Below, in pieces: positions 47,657 to 59,344 of a stretch of 64,000 nucleotides of DNA. The translations under genes were made by a program, and so were the position numbers. The stretch is taken from assembly GCA_021018815.1 (NCBI GenBank), contig JAITYX010000007.1, positions 124,001-188,000 on the forward strand, in the 5' to 3' direction. Under the pieces are notes generated by a model, which did no database searches, was not told the origin of the DNA, and saw only the letters and a program-made list of their open reading frames with translations. How positions within the stretch are numbered: position 1 is the first letter of the stretch; each line of letters opens with the position of its first letter. This stretch comes from Talinum fruticosum (taxonomy: Eukaryota > Streptophyta > Magnoliopsida > Caryophyllales > Talinaceae).

Positions 47657-49182
47657 TGAAGACTCGAGACACTGCTCTATATCTTTCCGAGTCATGCAAA
47701 AGGAATCGGGTATAACGATGTCATTTATATAGAGTTTTGATTCCAAGGCATTCTCTGTATCTTAGTAACTTACTTGAGTTAAAAGTATCTTTTCTATGCG
47801 ATTCGGCCTTCACATATCTCTTTAATCGCTTTCGGTTAGCAACTCGGAAAACTTGTTCTTTATTCCGAGTCCACTCTCACTCGGAGTCTAACTTGTGGCT
47901 ATTTACTCTATTGTTTGCGAGAATCGGCATTCGTAGTTCATTTCATGCTTAGTCTATATCAAGTTTTTCTATCTCTACTATTTGATTAGAACTTGATTCC
48001 TTGCTTAAGACTAAGTATTATGGAATTCCGAGTATCATGGATGTTAGACTCGGAAAATTCCATTTCTTCTCCGACTCGGATAATCTGTTGGTTAATTATC
48101 ATGATTATTTTATTATCTCGTGTCTAACCTTGGACCAAAGTACTCTATACTTTGAGAACCGAAGGTGTTTTACTTTTGTAGGTTATTCAATCGAGGATAT
48201 CTTTTCAAACTACAAAAGTAGCCGGCTTCGAACGTCAAATCACCAGCGAGATATGGCTTTTCACCTTCCCCGCTTTAGTCCCGGAAGATTGTGTCGAAAC
48301 CGCTGCGCTTCCATATCCGGAAAACTGGAACGTCAAGCTTAACGGTGGTTTTCACCACACTTTTCAAGACACAACCAATGGTTTTGGGACTTCCAAGAGA
48401 GTTAAACCGTTGTCCAACGTCCATATTTCAACGGATACTTTCCGAGTGACTCGGAAAGCCTTTCACAACGGTCACGAGAGGACTCTCGGTCAGCGAGATG
48501 AAGATAACGGCTACTCTGCCTGGTCATCTATAAATGGAAGCCACTTCACAAGACTTGAAGGTTGCCGAACATATTGTCTATACACTTACTTGATAGAAGT
48601 CATTGTATTTACTCTCAATCTTCAACTTACAACTCCCACTCGTAATTCATTACTTTCGAGTTGTAAGGTCTTGTACTTCGTTACAAACACTTCTTACATT
48701 CTTTGTAAGGTCCCTTGACTAAGTCTGTAAGGGTTAACTCAGCTTAGTTGTCCCTAGCTGTAAGGGTTATCTCAGCTAGGAAGTACTAGATCGAGATAAG
48801 GGAATTTCGAGTCTAGGAAAACTTGTATAGAGTTGTCCAAGGGAGCAACTCGGGTTCGATCAAGTTCACGGTATTTTGTGGACTCAAAATAGTGGATTTG
48901 ACTTCGTGTCTGGATTGACACGGGCCGTGGTTTTCTGCCCCGGGAGGGTTTCCACGTAAAATCTCCGTGTTCACTTTCCGAGTTCATTCTAGGCTCGGAC
49001 GGCCTTAGTGCTCTTGCTTCTTCGATTCACCGACTTCGAGTCCAATCTTTTCGACTCTGTCTTTAGACTCGGAATCTGTCTTTGCAACATTTCCGCACAA
49101 AAGTGTGAATTTTCTAAAAGAATTTTCTATCACCCTATTCACCCCCTCTAGGGTGACTCGGACTCTCCCGAGCAAACCTTCA
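47657..49182 (+). repeat. 5' LTR of element C
   Basis: 1,526 bp, TGAAGACTC ... CCTTCA. The TATA box TATAAAT is at 48,529-48,535, so transcription should start around 48,560 and R-U5 should cover the last ~600 bp. Confidence 0.96.
48529..48535 (+). promoter_or_regulatory. LTR TATA box of element C
   Basis: TATAAATGG in a context (AAGCCACTTCACAAGACTTG) conserved in the LTRs of A (5,141; 14,401), B (17,806) and the 3' LTR of C (57,764). Confidence 0.7.
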
Positions 49183-49183
49183 A

Positions 49184-49197
49184 TTGGTATTAGAGCC
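49184..49197 (+). other. Primer-binding site (tRNA-iMet) of element C
   Basis: TTGGTATTAGAGCC lies one base inside the 5' LTR and matches the initiator-tRNA-Met complement TGGTATCAGAGCC with one transition. Confidence 0.9.
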
Positions 49198-49243
49198 TAG
49201 CCTTTTATAAAGGATCTAACGAGTCCAAAGGTTTAAAGATCGG

Positions 49244-51060
49244 ATGGCTCGGAACACCGGAGAGTTCGACGAAGGTAGATCTTCCAACAGGCCACCAAAA
49301 TTCAAAGGTTCAAATTTCGGTCACTTGGAAGAAGCCGATGGAATGTTTCCTTATGGATCACGACGAAGAAGTATGGGAAATCATACAACAAGGAAACTAC
49401 ATTCCAACGAAGACAGATGAATTCGAATGCTTCCAAAGACAAAGGCCGAGTTCACGCCAGCGAAGCGAGAGAAGTTCGGAAAGAACTTCAAAGCCATGAA
49501 CATCCTCATGTGCGCCATAAGCTCGGAAGAATATAATCGAGTCTCGCTCGTGACTCTGCTAAAGAGGTGTGGGACACTCGGTCAACACCTACGAAGGTAC
49601 AAGTCGGGTGAGACAAGCGAAGATCAGCCAATATCTTCACAAATATGAGCTTTTCAAAATGGAGCCGAAGAGAACATTACTCGGATGTTCATACGCTTCA
49701 CCGAGATCACCAACAATCTCAAATCTTTGGGAAAGAAAATCTCCCATGAAGAAATGTGCCTGGAAAATTCTCGAAGCCTACCCAAGAAACGATGGGGTCC
49801 GAAGGTAACTCGCCATAGAAGAGGCTCGGAACCTCTCACTCTTGAAGCCGGACGAGCTCATTGGAAAGCTTCGACTCATGAGATACATCCGGAAGAAGAA
49901 GATGCTGAGGGTACTTCCAAAAGGAACATCGCGCTTAAAGCCGCAGAATCCAAAGAAACAAGTCCAAGCTCCTCCGACTCGAAGATGATCCCATGGCACT
50001 CATTGCAAGAGGCTTCAAGAGAATGATGAAGCACAAAAGATGGGACAAAAGACCAAAAGAAGAATTCTACAAAAAGGACAAGAGAGATAGAAAAGGTAAG
50101 TTTTCTCCATCCTCAAAGTTATCTTTGTCTAAGAATTCTGGATGTTTCGAATGTGGCAGCAGAAGATCACATAGTCAAGGACTGTCCAAAACGAAGAAGG
50201 GACAGGAAGAAGAAAAAGGTCATGATGGCAACATGGAGTGACGAGGATTCATCTCGAAGACGACGAAGACTCGGATGACTCGAAGTGTCCGATGGCAATT
50301 TCGCCTCGGAAGCTGAAAGAGAGTCGGACTCGGACTCGGACAACGAGGAAACCGATCCTCAAGAGGTAATAAACTACTTCCTCAAATTCTCCAAAGTTGA
50401 TTTAGCTAAATACATCTTTACTTTGGAAGAAAAGTCCAATTCGATTCTTCTCATTTCAAGGAACAACTTGAGTCAATCACTACCGAGAGCACCTTTTAAA
50501 AAATGAATTGGAAAAGCTGAGACTCACACTCGAGAGAACTCAAGACAAGTGCTCAAACTAATGAGACCGAGTCCGAGTTACTCAGAAAGAAAATGAGCAA
50601 CCGAAACGAAGCTCATTGAGTCTCAAGATCTGGTTTTGAAGTTTTCTCAAGGACGGAAGAACCTTGATATGCTCTTAGGATCACAATGTGTCTCATTTCG
50701 AAAAGAAGGTCTTGGTTTCAACAAAGAGGAAGAATCTAATTCTTACTCGGAATTGTTCAAAAGGACTCCGAACTCGTTAAGTTCAAAAAGGCTAAGCATG
50801 GTCTCATTCACAAAAATGAAAGGAGGACTAAACCCGGACCTATTTACAAAAAGAAACCATTTTCCTCTCGTTTCAAAAGGAAAGGTTTTTAAAAGGAAAG
50901 AGACACGGACTCGGTTCTCGAAAAGAAGGAGACTCGGAATCGGACTAAAACCAAAGTCATTCAAATCGGGTTCCGAAGCACCTTCTTCCTCGAAAAGGAC
51001 CACGAGTAAGGAATGTTACTCGGGTTCGTTAGAGGAAGTGAGAAGGGTTAGATGTTCTCT
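49244..51060 (+). pseudogene. gag of element C
   Basis: The ATG at 49,244 gives MARNTGEFDEGRSSNRPPKF. The frame then shifts near 49,320. Copia Gag motifs follow: YLHKYELFKMEP at 49.65 kb, MFIRFTEITNNLKSLG at 49.69 kb, a Lys-rich linker, and a CCHC knuckle at about 50,147-50,190 broken by one extra A (CFECGS...). Then an acidic Ser/Asp/Glu region (50.3 kb) and a basic tail (50.9 kb). At least six frame changes. It would encode the particle protein. Confidence 0.82.
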
Positions 51061-54000
51061 ATTTTGCGAGTCACTCGTAAAAGATCAAAAGGACACCGGT
51101 ACTGGACAGCGGTTGTTCTCGACATATGTCGGGTGACCAAGGACTCTTTTCCGAGCTGGAGTCATATAAAGGAGGAAAGGTGACCTTTGGTGATGACAAG
51201 CAAGGGCAAGATAGTGGGCATTGGGAAGATTGGTAATGGAGACAATCTGGTGAGCCCAGTCTACCTTGTCAAAGGACTTAAGTACAACTTACTTAGCATC
51301 TCCCAGCTTTGTGACAAAGGTCAAGAGGTAAAATTCACTCAATCCAAGTGCTACATCACGGATGAGACCACCAAAGAGGTAAAGCTCTCGGGTAAGAGAT
51401 CGAGTAATACCTACATCATCCCTCTCTCGACCCAAGTCGAACTTATCATGTTTAAAAGCATTTCTTCAAGATGATTCTTGGACTTGGCATCGTAGATTAG
51501 GTCATATTAGCATGCATACTATCAAAAAGCTTGCATCTCTTGGTATGGTTAGAGGATTACCTAACCGTGCGTTTGAGAAGGATAAAGTATGTGAAGCATG
51601 CACCGTAGGGAAACAAGTCAGGTCTTCATTCAAATCTCTCGAAGACAGTTTCCACATCCAACGTGCTTGAATTACTACACATGGACTTATGTGGTGAAAT
51701 CCCCGTGAAGAGTCTCGGAGGTAAATCTTACATACTTGTTATTATTGATGATTTTTCAAGATTTACCTGGGTGTGTTTTCGAAGCATAAGAATGAGGCCT
51801 TTAAGGAGTTCTGCAAGCTCGTAGAAAGATTCAAGTTGAGTCTCGGACTCGGATTCAAAAGATTCGAACCGACCATGGAAGGGAGTTCGATTACTCGTAA
51901 TTCTCGAGTTTTGTGACAAGAACGGAATTTCTCATAACTTCTCAGCACCCGAACTCCTTAGCGAGAATGGAGTAGTTGAGAGAAAGAACAGAACCCTTGA
52001 AGAAATAGCGAGGACGATGATGATTGAACACAACTTGCCTTACTATTTTCAGGCGAGGCGATAAACACAGCCAACTACACTCTCAATCGATGCCTCATCG
52101 GACCCATTCTGAAGAAAACACCTTATGAGCTCTACAAAGGAAGGAAGCCAAATATTTCCTATTTCGGATCTTTCGGATGTAAGTGCTTTGTCCACAACAA
52201 CGGTAAGGATCATCCGACCAAGTTTGATGCTCGGTCGGACGAAGGAATTTTTCTAGGTTATTCTTCTCATAGCAAAGCTTACCATATATTCAACAAGAGA
52301 ACTAACAAAGTGGAAGAAAGTATCCACGTAGTGTTTGATGAGCTTGAACAGGGAAAACCAAGTGAATCTTCATACTCGAACCGAAGCTCGTAAAGGATGA
52401 TGACGAAGATGAGTCTATAAAGACTCGAAGGAGACCACTCGTAACGAGGAAGCTCGTAATGAGACACCTCTAGAGGTCGCTCGTAACGAGCAAGTCAATG
52501 AAGAAGATCACTTAGAGCAAGCTTCGAAGATCAAGCAATTCAACCAACAAACCTGGTGAATCAAAGAACTGGTAAAGCATTCAAATTTACTTCCAGTCAT
52601 CCCCAAGAAAACATTATTTCGATATCAACAGTGGGGTAAGAACTCGTTCTTCTCTTCATAATCTATGTGCATTCACTGCATTCATTTCTCTAACTCGAAC
52701 CCAAAAATGCACTAGAAGCCCTTAATGAACCCGAATGGGTAGAGGCCATGCAAGAAGAGCTGAATCAATTCGAGAGAAACCAAGTCCGGACTCGACCAAC
52801 CGACCTTCCGACCACCCAGTTATAGGAACCAAATGGGTTTTCAAAAACAAACTGGATGAGGGTGGAGTAGTAGTCGAAACAAGGCTAGACTTGTAGCTCG
52901 GGGTTACAATCAAGAGGAAGGAATTGATTGTGGGGAAACCTTTGCACCAGTAGCTAGAATTGAAGCCATTAGAATATCGTTGGCATTTGCATCCTGCATG
53001 CATATTAAATTATATCAAATGGATGTTAAGTGTGCCTTTCTCAATGGTTTTATTGAAGAAGAGGTCTATGTCGAGCAGACCTCCTGGTTTTGAAAACTCG
53101 TAATTTCCAAATCATGTTTTCAAACTTCAAAAGGCTCTCTATGGTCTTAAGCAAGCCCCTAGAGCTTGGTACGAAAGACCGAGCAGCCTTCCTGGTTCAA
53201 AATGATTTTAAAAGAGGTCGGATCGACAAGACCCTATTCATAAAGACCAAAGGGAAAGATTTTCTCATTGTTCAAATATATGTTGATGATATTATTTTCG
53301 GTGCTACTAATGAATTTCGTGCCAAGAATTTTCTCGAGTTGATGAGCCAAGAGTTCCAAATGAGTATGATGGGAGAACTCAATTTCTTCCTTGGGCTGCA
53401 AATCAAACAAGACAAAGATGGAATCTTTGTCCATCAATCAAAGTACACCAAGGAACTGCCGAAGAAATACAAACTTCAAGATGCAAAGCACGCATCTACT
53501 CCTATGAGCAAGCAAGTATAAAACTCGACTCGGATGAAACAGTAAAGCAAGAGATCGAAACTCTATCGAGGTATGATTGGATCGTCGCTATATCTTACTT
53601 CGAGCGGACTGGACATAATGTTCGGTGTTTGCTTATGCGCACGATTTCAAGCTAATCCAAAAGAATCACATCTCACTGCGGTGAAGAGAATATTCGGATA
53701 TCTCGCAGGCACTCGTAGTCTAGGACTCGTGGTACTCCGGAGACTCGGAACCGAGTCCGACTGGGTACTCGACGCAGTACTACGCAGGATACAAAGTTGA
53801 TCGAAAGAGCACATCCGGAGCTTGCCGCTTCAGGTCAATCCCTAATATCCCGGCACTCAAAGAAGCAAAACTCAGTAGCTCTATCAACTGCGTAAGCTGA
53901 ATATATTGCCGCTGGAGCTTGTTGCGCTCGGATTCTCTGGATAAAACAACACTTGAAGGATCTTGGACTAACTCTCAACTCTGTCCCAATCAAGTGTGAC

Positions 54001-54218
54001 AATCAAAGCGCAATCAGTATCACTAAGAATCCCGTCCAAGCACTCAAAAACAAAGCATATTGAAGTCGGTATCATTTCTTACGCGATCACTCGAAAAGGG
54101 TGACATTACACTTGAATTCATTCCTACTAATCTTCAATTAGCCGATATCTTTACTAAGCCTCTTGGTAAAGATCAATTCGCTTTTATTCGGAATGAGCTT
54201 GGTATGTTAAATGCTTAG
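51061..54218 (+). pseudogene. pol of element C (protease, integrase, RT, RNase H)
   Basis: Protease: VLDSGCSRHMSGD with DSG at 51,105-51,113. GAG-pre-integrase and zinc finger: TWHRRLGHISMHT and CEACTVGKQ (51.48-51.62 kb). Integrase core: DLCGEIPVKSLGGKSY (51.68 kb). Integrase C-terminus: GRKPNISYFGSFGCKCFV (52.14 kb). RT: ALNEPEWVEAMQEELNQFE (52.72 kb), [20 protein letters not shown] (53.02 kb), YVDD at 53,280-53,291, GELNFFLGLQIKQDKDG (53.36 kb). RNase H: RKSTSGACRF-like and CDNQSAISITKN (54.0 kb), ending NELGMLNA with TAG at 54,216-54,218. It spans several frames; all catalytic boxes remain recognisable. Confidence 0.9.
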
Positions 54219-54606
54219 TTTTGTGTTGTGACTCTTGAATATTTACGTGCTATGTGCTTTCGTTGTCAATAGCCATTAGTTCAGCTTGATCATGTGATAC
54301 TGGGCTGATAGTTATTTCGTGTTTCGAGTCACTCGAAACTTTTCTGAATCAAACTCGGACGTAAGAGAAATTTGGACATCAATTTTTCTGAAGCTATCTC
54401 TAGAACAGTGGAGAGTTTCGGACTATAATTTCAAACTCTTTTTCTCTCTCTTTCTCGAGCGCCGCGATCGGATCTTAACCGCAGATTTCAAACTACCGAT
54501 ATCTCAACCGTTGAAGAAGAACTGTCACACCGGGCATTAATGATCGATGGACGAGTGAGACAGAACGGAGTTACTTAACGGATAGTGAACGGGCGCGCGT
54601 ACTCAT

Positions 54607-54614
54607 TATAAATA
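54607..54614 (+). promoter_or_regulatory. Internal TATA box upstream of the extra ORF, element C
   Basis: TATAAATA lies about 250 bp before the MPKRG start, followed by a CT-rich leader (54,640-54,850, with TTTCTCTTTCTCTTTC). It has counterparts in A and B at the same relative place, 350-400 bp after the pol stop. Function inferred. Confidence 0.5.
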
Positions 54615-54862
54615 ACGCCTATCCATCTTTCTCTCGGTACTCTAAAACTCCTTCCCTCTCAAACGAAATCCCTCTCGCGGAAGTTTTCTACGTGAACAGT
54701 GTTCCCCGATCGTCCGCGGACGTCGAAGAAGCTCTCTTTCTCTCTCGTAAGTTTTCGATCGCTCTCTTCCCATTTTCTTCTACCATTTTCGTTTTCTTCT
54801 CTTCTACACCTCCTTCTCTTTCTCTTTCTCTTTCAAAAAGTTTCATCTTTTCATCTCTCACA

Positions 54863-56474
54863 ATGCCTAAAAGAGGAAACCATCCCGACTTTCGGGTTTC
54901 TTCATCCTCCAAAAGGCCTCGCTCCAACAAGCCGAAAGCTCAACCCCTTCTAAACCCATTGTCACCCAAGCATCTTGCGCTGGACGACAAGTTCTTCCCA
55001 ACAACCAAATTCTCCTAGTTGTCTAATATCCAAACCACCGGAGTCTACCCTTTCCTCGTGTTTCAGCTGAGTTCATCTATCCCGAACTCGTGTCCGAAGT
55101 TTTATACTCATCTCTCCCACTCCGAAAATGTTCTAACCTCTCGGGTTCGTAACATTACTGTTCAGTATCAACACCTCTCTCCTTCACCGTCTCGTTCAAA
55201 GTCTCTTCTCTCTTCTTGAACAAAGCAACCCTATCCTTTCACCGAAGTCGCCGACGACTTCTTTGAAAAGTATGCTAAAGAATTCCCGGGTCCGGAAAGA
55301 ACTTTTTGTGACTCGGTTGAAGTCGAAGCCAGGCTTCAGTGTTTCCTGCCGATGAGAACCTTCTTCTCACAAAGCATTCTAGCAAGGAGAACCCCATCTC
55401 CAAGCACCTCAAAGCCCTCTTCGATATCCCGGAGGGATACGAAGTCGACCTCTTCCCTCCATCATTGAGCGGATGGCCGCTGTGCCAGCTCAACTTCAAA
55501 CCAAGAAGAACACCTCCCTTCCTTTCGGTGCTCTTCTCACCCTTGTCTTCAAACAATTCCAAGTTCCTCTTCCTCTCGACCCTAACGCGGTGTCCGAGGC
55601 GGCCATTGTGGTCGGCAAGAAGGAACTCCAGGGGTACGGATACCGAGAAACTAACCCCGGTGTCCGGGTTCACAACTCGTAGCCGAGGCCTCCTTCTCCA
55701 CCTCGGACTCGAAATCAACCCCTCTCCCTCTTCCGTCTTCACCGGTGGTGCCTCCACCTCCAGGTGCTTCCAAAACTCTCTCTCGCCCTCTTGTCCCCTG
55801 TCTTCATGGACAAGATCACCTCTGTGTCTTCCGAATTCGGAGACATGCTCAGGGGTTTCAAGTCTGTTCTTCGTGGTCCGACCATCAACCAAAAGACCGG
55901 TCGAGTCCCAAATCCGAGAGCGAGCAGTCTCTTGTTCTTGAGATGAGAGAGCTGGTTAAGGAGCAGAAGGAGCTGGCCGAGCTCCTCGAGAGAGACGGTC
56001 CAAGGCGGCTCAGGACCCGGATGACTCGGACACATCCGAGGCGTCTTCGTGCCTGAGCTCGACCTCCTCCTCGGACAGCGAGGAAGCGAGAGGAAGCAGA
56101 GGAAGAAGCTACGGATGCAGCGGAGGACGCCGAGGAACTCGCGGCTGAGGCAGCCCCTTCCGGCCAAGGGAAGAAGAGGCCGTGGCAGCTGCCGAGGGAC
56201 AGCCTGCTCCCAAGCTCAAATTGCTGTACTCGGCTCGGACAGCGAGTCCGAGTGGGTCGAAGATCTCGCTCCTCCAGCGAGTCAGCCGGAGCAGCCCCTC
56301 CAGCCCCGAGGTCCCAAGGGAAGAACCCCTCGATCCACTTTCTCCGGGTCGGCCACTCGGAGCCGAGCCCTCGCGAATTGTTCCGGTTCTCCCTTCGCCG
56401 CGCTCAAGTACATCGTCAAGATCTTATCAGCGCCGGCGCACCTCCGCCTCCACTCGAAATCCCCTCCTTCCTAG
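54863..56474 (+). pseudogene. Extra (env-like) 3' ORF of element C
   Basis: The ATG at 54,863 starts MPKRGNHPDFRVSSSSKRPR, then LALDDKFFPTTKFS before a TAG at 55,016. In other frames follow the FY-x-H-L-SHSE block (55.1 kb), VPAQLQTKKNTSLPFGALLT and FQVPLPLDPNAVSE (55.47-55.6 kb), a coiled-coil-like segment MRELVKEQKELAELLE (55.94 kb), a Glu/Ala-rich acidic stretch (56.1 kb) and a Pro/Ser-rich tail ending SPPS with TAG at 56,472-56,474. The domain order equals that of copy A. Inferred Sirevirus env-like or putative plant transposon protein; its role is unknown. Confidence 0.65.
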
Positions 56475-56878
56475 TTGGAGCCATGCACCGAGTCACGATT
56501 CCTCGGTGTCTCCGAACTTCTGTTTCAAAACTTTCTCTTTGTCCGCACAACTTATGTGTATTACTTGTACTTTTCTCCCTTCTTTTTGTTTCTTGTTTTT
56601 CTTGAAAGGCAAGGGGAGAAAATGTAGTCGAAACTGGTTGTCTTGTCTAGGGGAGTTCTTTCCGCCCTTGTAATTTCTTTTAATGAATTGATGCATTTCA
56701 TTATTAATTTCGAGTTCTTTCTTTTCGAGTTAATGAGTTCAAGCATACTTTAATTTGCTTTGATATAGTGTACATTGCTCCGATCCATTCATTATGCCTT
56801 ACCTTTACTCAAACTACTCGGAATCGATCTATTTTTTCCTCTAACAAAGTTTCGTTTAAGTATGGAATGCCTTTCATC

Positions 56879-56891
56879 AAAAAGGGGAGAT
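56879..56891 (+). other. Polypurine tract of element C
   Basis: AAAAAGGGGAGAT directly before the 3' LTR. Confidence 0.88.
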
Positions 56892-58419
56892 TGAAGACTC
56901 GGACACTCGCTCTATATCTTTCCGAGTCATGCAAAAGGAATCAGGTATAACGATGTCATTTATATAGAGTTTTGATTCCAAGGCATTCTCTCGTATCTTA
57001 GTAACTTACTTGAGTTAAAAAGTATCTTTTCTATGCGATTCGGCCTTCACATATCTCTTTAATCGCTTTTCGCTTAGCAACTCGTAAAACTTGTTCTTTA
57101 TTCCGAGTCCACTCTCACTCGAGTCTAACTTGTGGCTATTTACTCTATTGTTTGCGAGAATCGGCATTCGTAGTTCATTTCATGCTTAGTCTATATCAAG
57201 TTTTTCTATCTCTACTATTTGATTAGAACTTGATTCCTTGCTTAAGACTAAGTATTATGGAATTCCGAGTATCATGGATGTTAGACTCGAAAATTCCATT
57301 TCTTCTCCGACTCGGATAATCTGTTGGTTAATTATCATGATTATTTTATTATCCGTGTCTAACCTTGGACCAAAGTACTCTATACTTTGAGAACCGAAGG
57401 TGTTTTACTTTTGTAGGTTATTCAATCGAGGATATCTTTTCAAACTACAAAAGTAGCCGGCTTCGAACGTCAAATCACCAGCGAGATATGGCTTTTCACC
57501 TTCCTCGCTTTAGTCCCGGAAGATTGTGTTAGAAACGCCTGCGCTTCCATATCCGGAAAACTGGAACGTCAAGCTTAACGGTGGTTTTCACCACACTTTT
57601 CAAGACACAACCAATGGTTTTGGGACTTCCAAGAGAGTTAAACCGTTGTCCAACGTCCATATTTCAACGGATACTTTCGAGTGACTCGTAAAGCCTTTCA
57701 CAACGGTCACGAGAGGACTCTCGGTCAGCGAGATGAAGATAACGGCTACTCTGCTCGGTCATCTATAAATGGAAGCCACTTCACAAGACTTGAAGGTTGC
57801 CGAACATATTGTCTATACACTTACTTGATAGAAGTCATTGTATTTACTCTCAATCTTCAACTTACAACTCCCACTCTGTAATTCATTACTTTCGAGTTGT
57901 AAGGTCTTGTACTTCGTTACAAACACTTCTTACATTCTTTGTAAGGTCCCTTGACTAAGCTGTAAGGGTTAACTCAGCTTAGTTGTCCCTAACTGTAAGG
58001 GTTATCTCAGCTAGGAAGTACTAGATCGAGATAAGGGAATTTCGAGTCTAGGAAAACTTGTATAGAGTTGTCCAAGGGAGCAACTCGGGTTCGATCAAGT
58101 TCACGGTATTTTGTGGACTCAAAATAGTGGATTTGACTTCGTGTCTGGATTGATACGGGCCGTGGTTTTTTGCCCCAGGAGGGTTTCCACGTAAAATCTC
58201 TGTGTTCACTTTACGAGTTCATTCTAGGCTCGGACGGCCTTAGTGCTCTTGCTTCTTCGATTCACCGACTTCCGAGTCCAATCTTTTCGACTCTGTCTTT
58301 AGACTCGGAATCTGTCTTTGCAACATTTCTGCACAAAAGTGTGAATTTTCTAAAAGAATTTTCTATCACCCTATTCACCCCCTCTAGGGTGACTCGAGAC
58401 TCTCCCGAGCAAACCTTCA
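56892..58419 (+). repeat. 3' LTR of element C
   Basis: 1,528 bp, partner of 47,657-49,182; TATA box at 57,764-57,770. It is followed at once by AAGTC (58,420-58,424). Confidence 0.96.
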
Positions 58420-58424
58420 AAGTC

Positions 58425-59344
58425 AAAATAGACACTAAAATGTACTTATCTATTTTTGGTGTCGCTTAGAGCACCAAATGTATGTAGTGCCGGGATGAGT
58501 TTCGAGAGTGGGCCTGAACTTGACTTGTATGATGAAGTCCGAAGCTCATCTAGCTGACTCAAGCTTGGATAATCAAAGTCTTGAAGCTCGGATACATGTG
58601 CCTAAACTTGACTATTTGCTTAGTCTAAAGCTTGGCGAAGAGCCCGAACTTGACTCAAATAGTGAAGTATGAATTCGACTAATTTTTAGAAGCCGATATA
58701 TGGCCAAAAGCTTGACCATTTGGTCACGCTGAAGCTTGGTAAAAAACTATATTCCCCAGCTAAAATTTTATTAGTTATTAATTGAATGTAATTAAATTCA
58801 AATTTTACCTGAATTTGTAGTCGTACCTATACTAAAATCACATGAACTTCATAGAAGCCAAACGACCTATATTTAAATCTTTGCATCGTTGCTTGGTGTT
58901 TGAGCTTGATGATTTGTAGCCATACCCTTGTTAGTTTGGTGGTGGTTGAGGTTGATAATCTGAAGCCAAATCTTTGTTAAATGGATGGTGTTCAAGCCTG
59001 ATGATATGTAACCAAACCCTCGTAAGTTTGGTGGTGGTTGAGGTTGATAATCTAAAGCCGGATATTTGTTGAATGGATGGTGACCGAGCCCGATGATCTA
59101 CAACTAGACCCTTGTAATGGTTTTTGCCTTGATTTGGTCGCTAGGAGGTCTTAAAGCCTTGGCATCTATATGCTTTCATCGTAATAGGGATAGATACTTA
59201 ATGTCTTTATGTAAGATTTTGCCTAGACTTGGTCACATGATGGCCTTAAATCTAAGGAAGGGCCTGAACTTGACTTGCCTCAAAGTCTAAAGCTTGATGT
59301 GGTGCCCGAACTTGACAATCTTGGATTAAAAGTTCAGCAGGTGT
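58425..59344. other. Non-coding spacer right of element C with degenerate tandem repeats
   Basis: Continues the sequence interrupted by element C. Words such as CCCGAACTTGACT and AAGCTTGG recur irregularly at 58.5-58.75 kb. A ~110-bp unit with TTTGGTGGTGGTTGAGGTTG occurs twice in tandem (58,938 and 59,028). No gene seen. Confidence 0.6.

Larger units (their letters stand above)
47657..58419 (+). mobile_element. Copia element C, complete LTR to LTR
   Basis: A 10,763-bp Ty1/copia element, plus strand: 5' LTR (47,657-49,182), primer site, gag, pol, extra ORF, polypurine tract, 3' LTR (56,892-58,419). The target duplication AAGTC is perfect (47,652-47,656 and 58,420-58,424). The LTRs differ by about eight C/T or G/A transitions plus many changes at CTCGG-type words, so the insertion appears recent. 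Same family as A and B; the extra ORF after RNase H and the large size suggest a Sirevirus. Despite its youth the internal ORFs are broken repeatedly, which may be technical. Confidence 0.96.
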
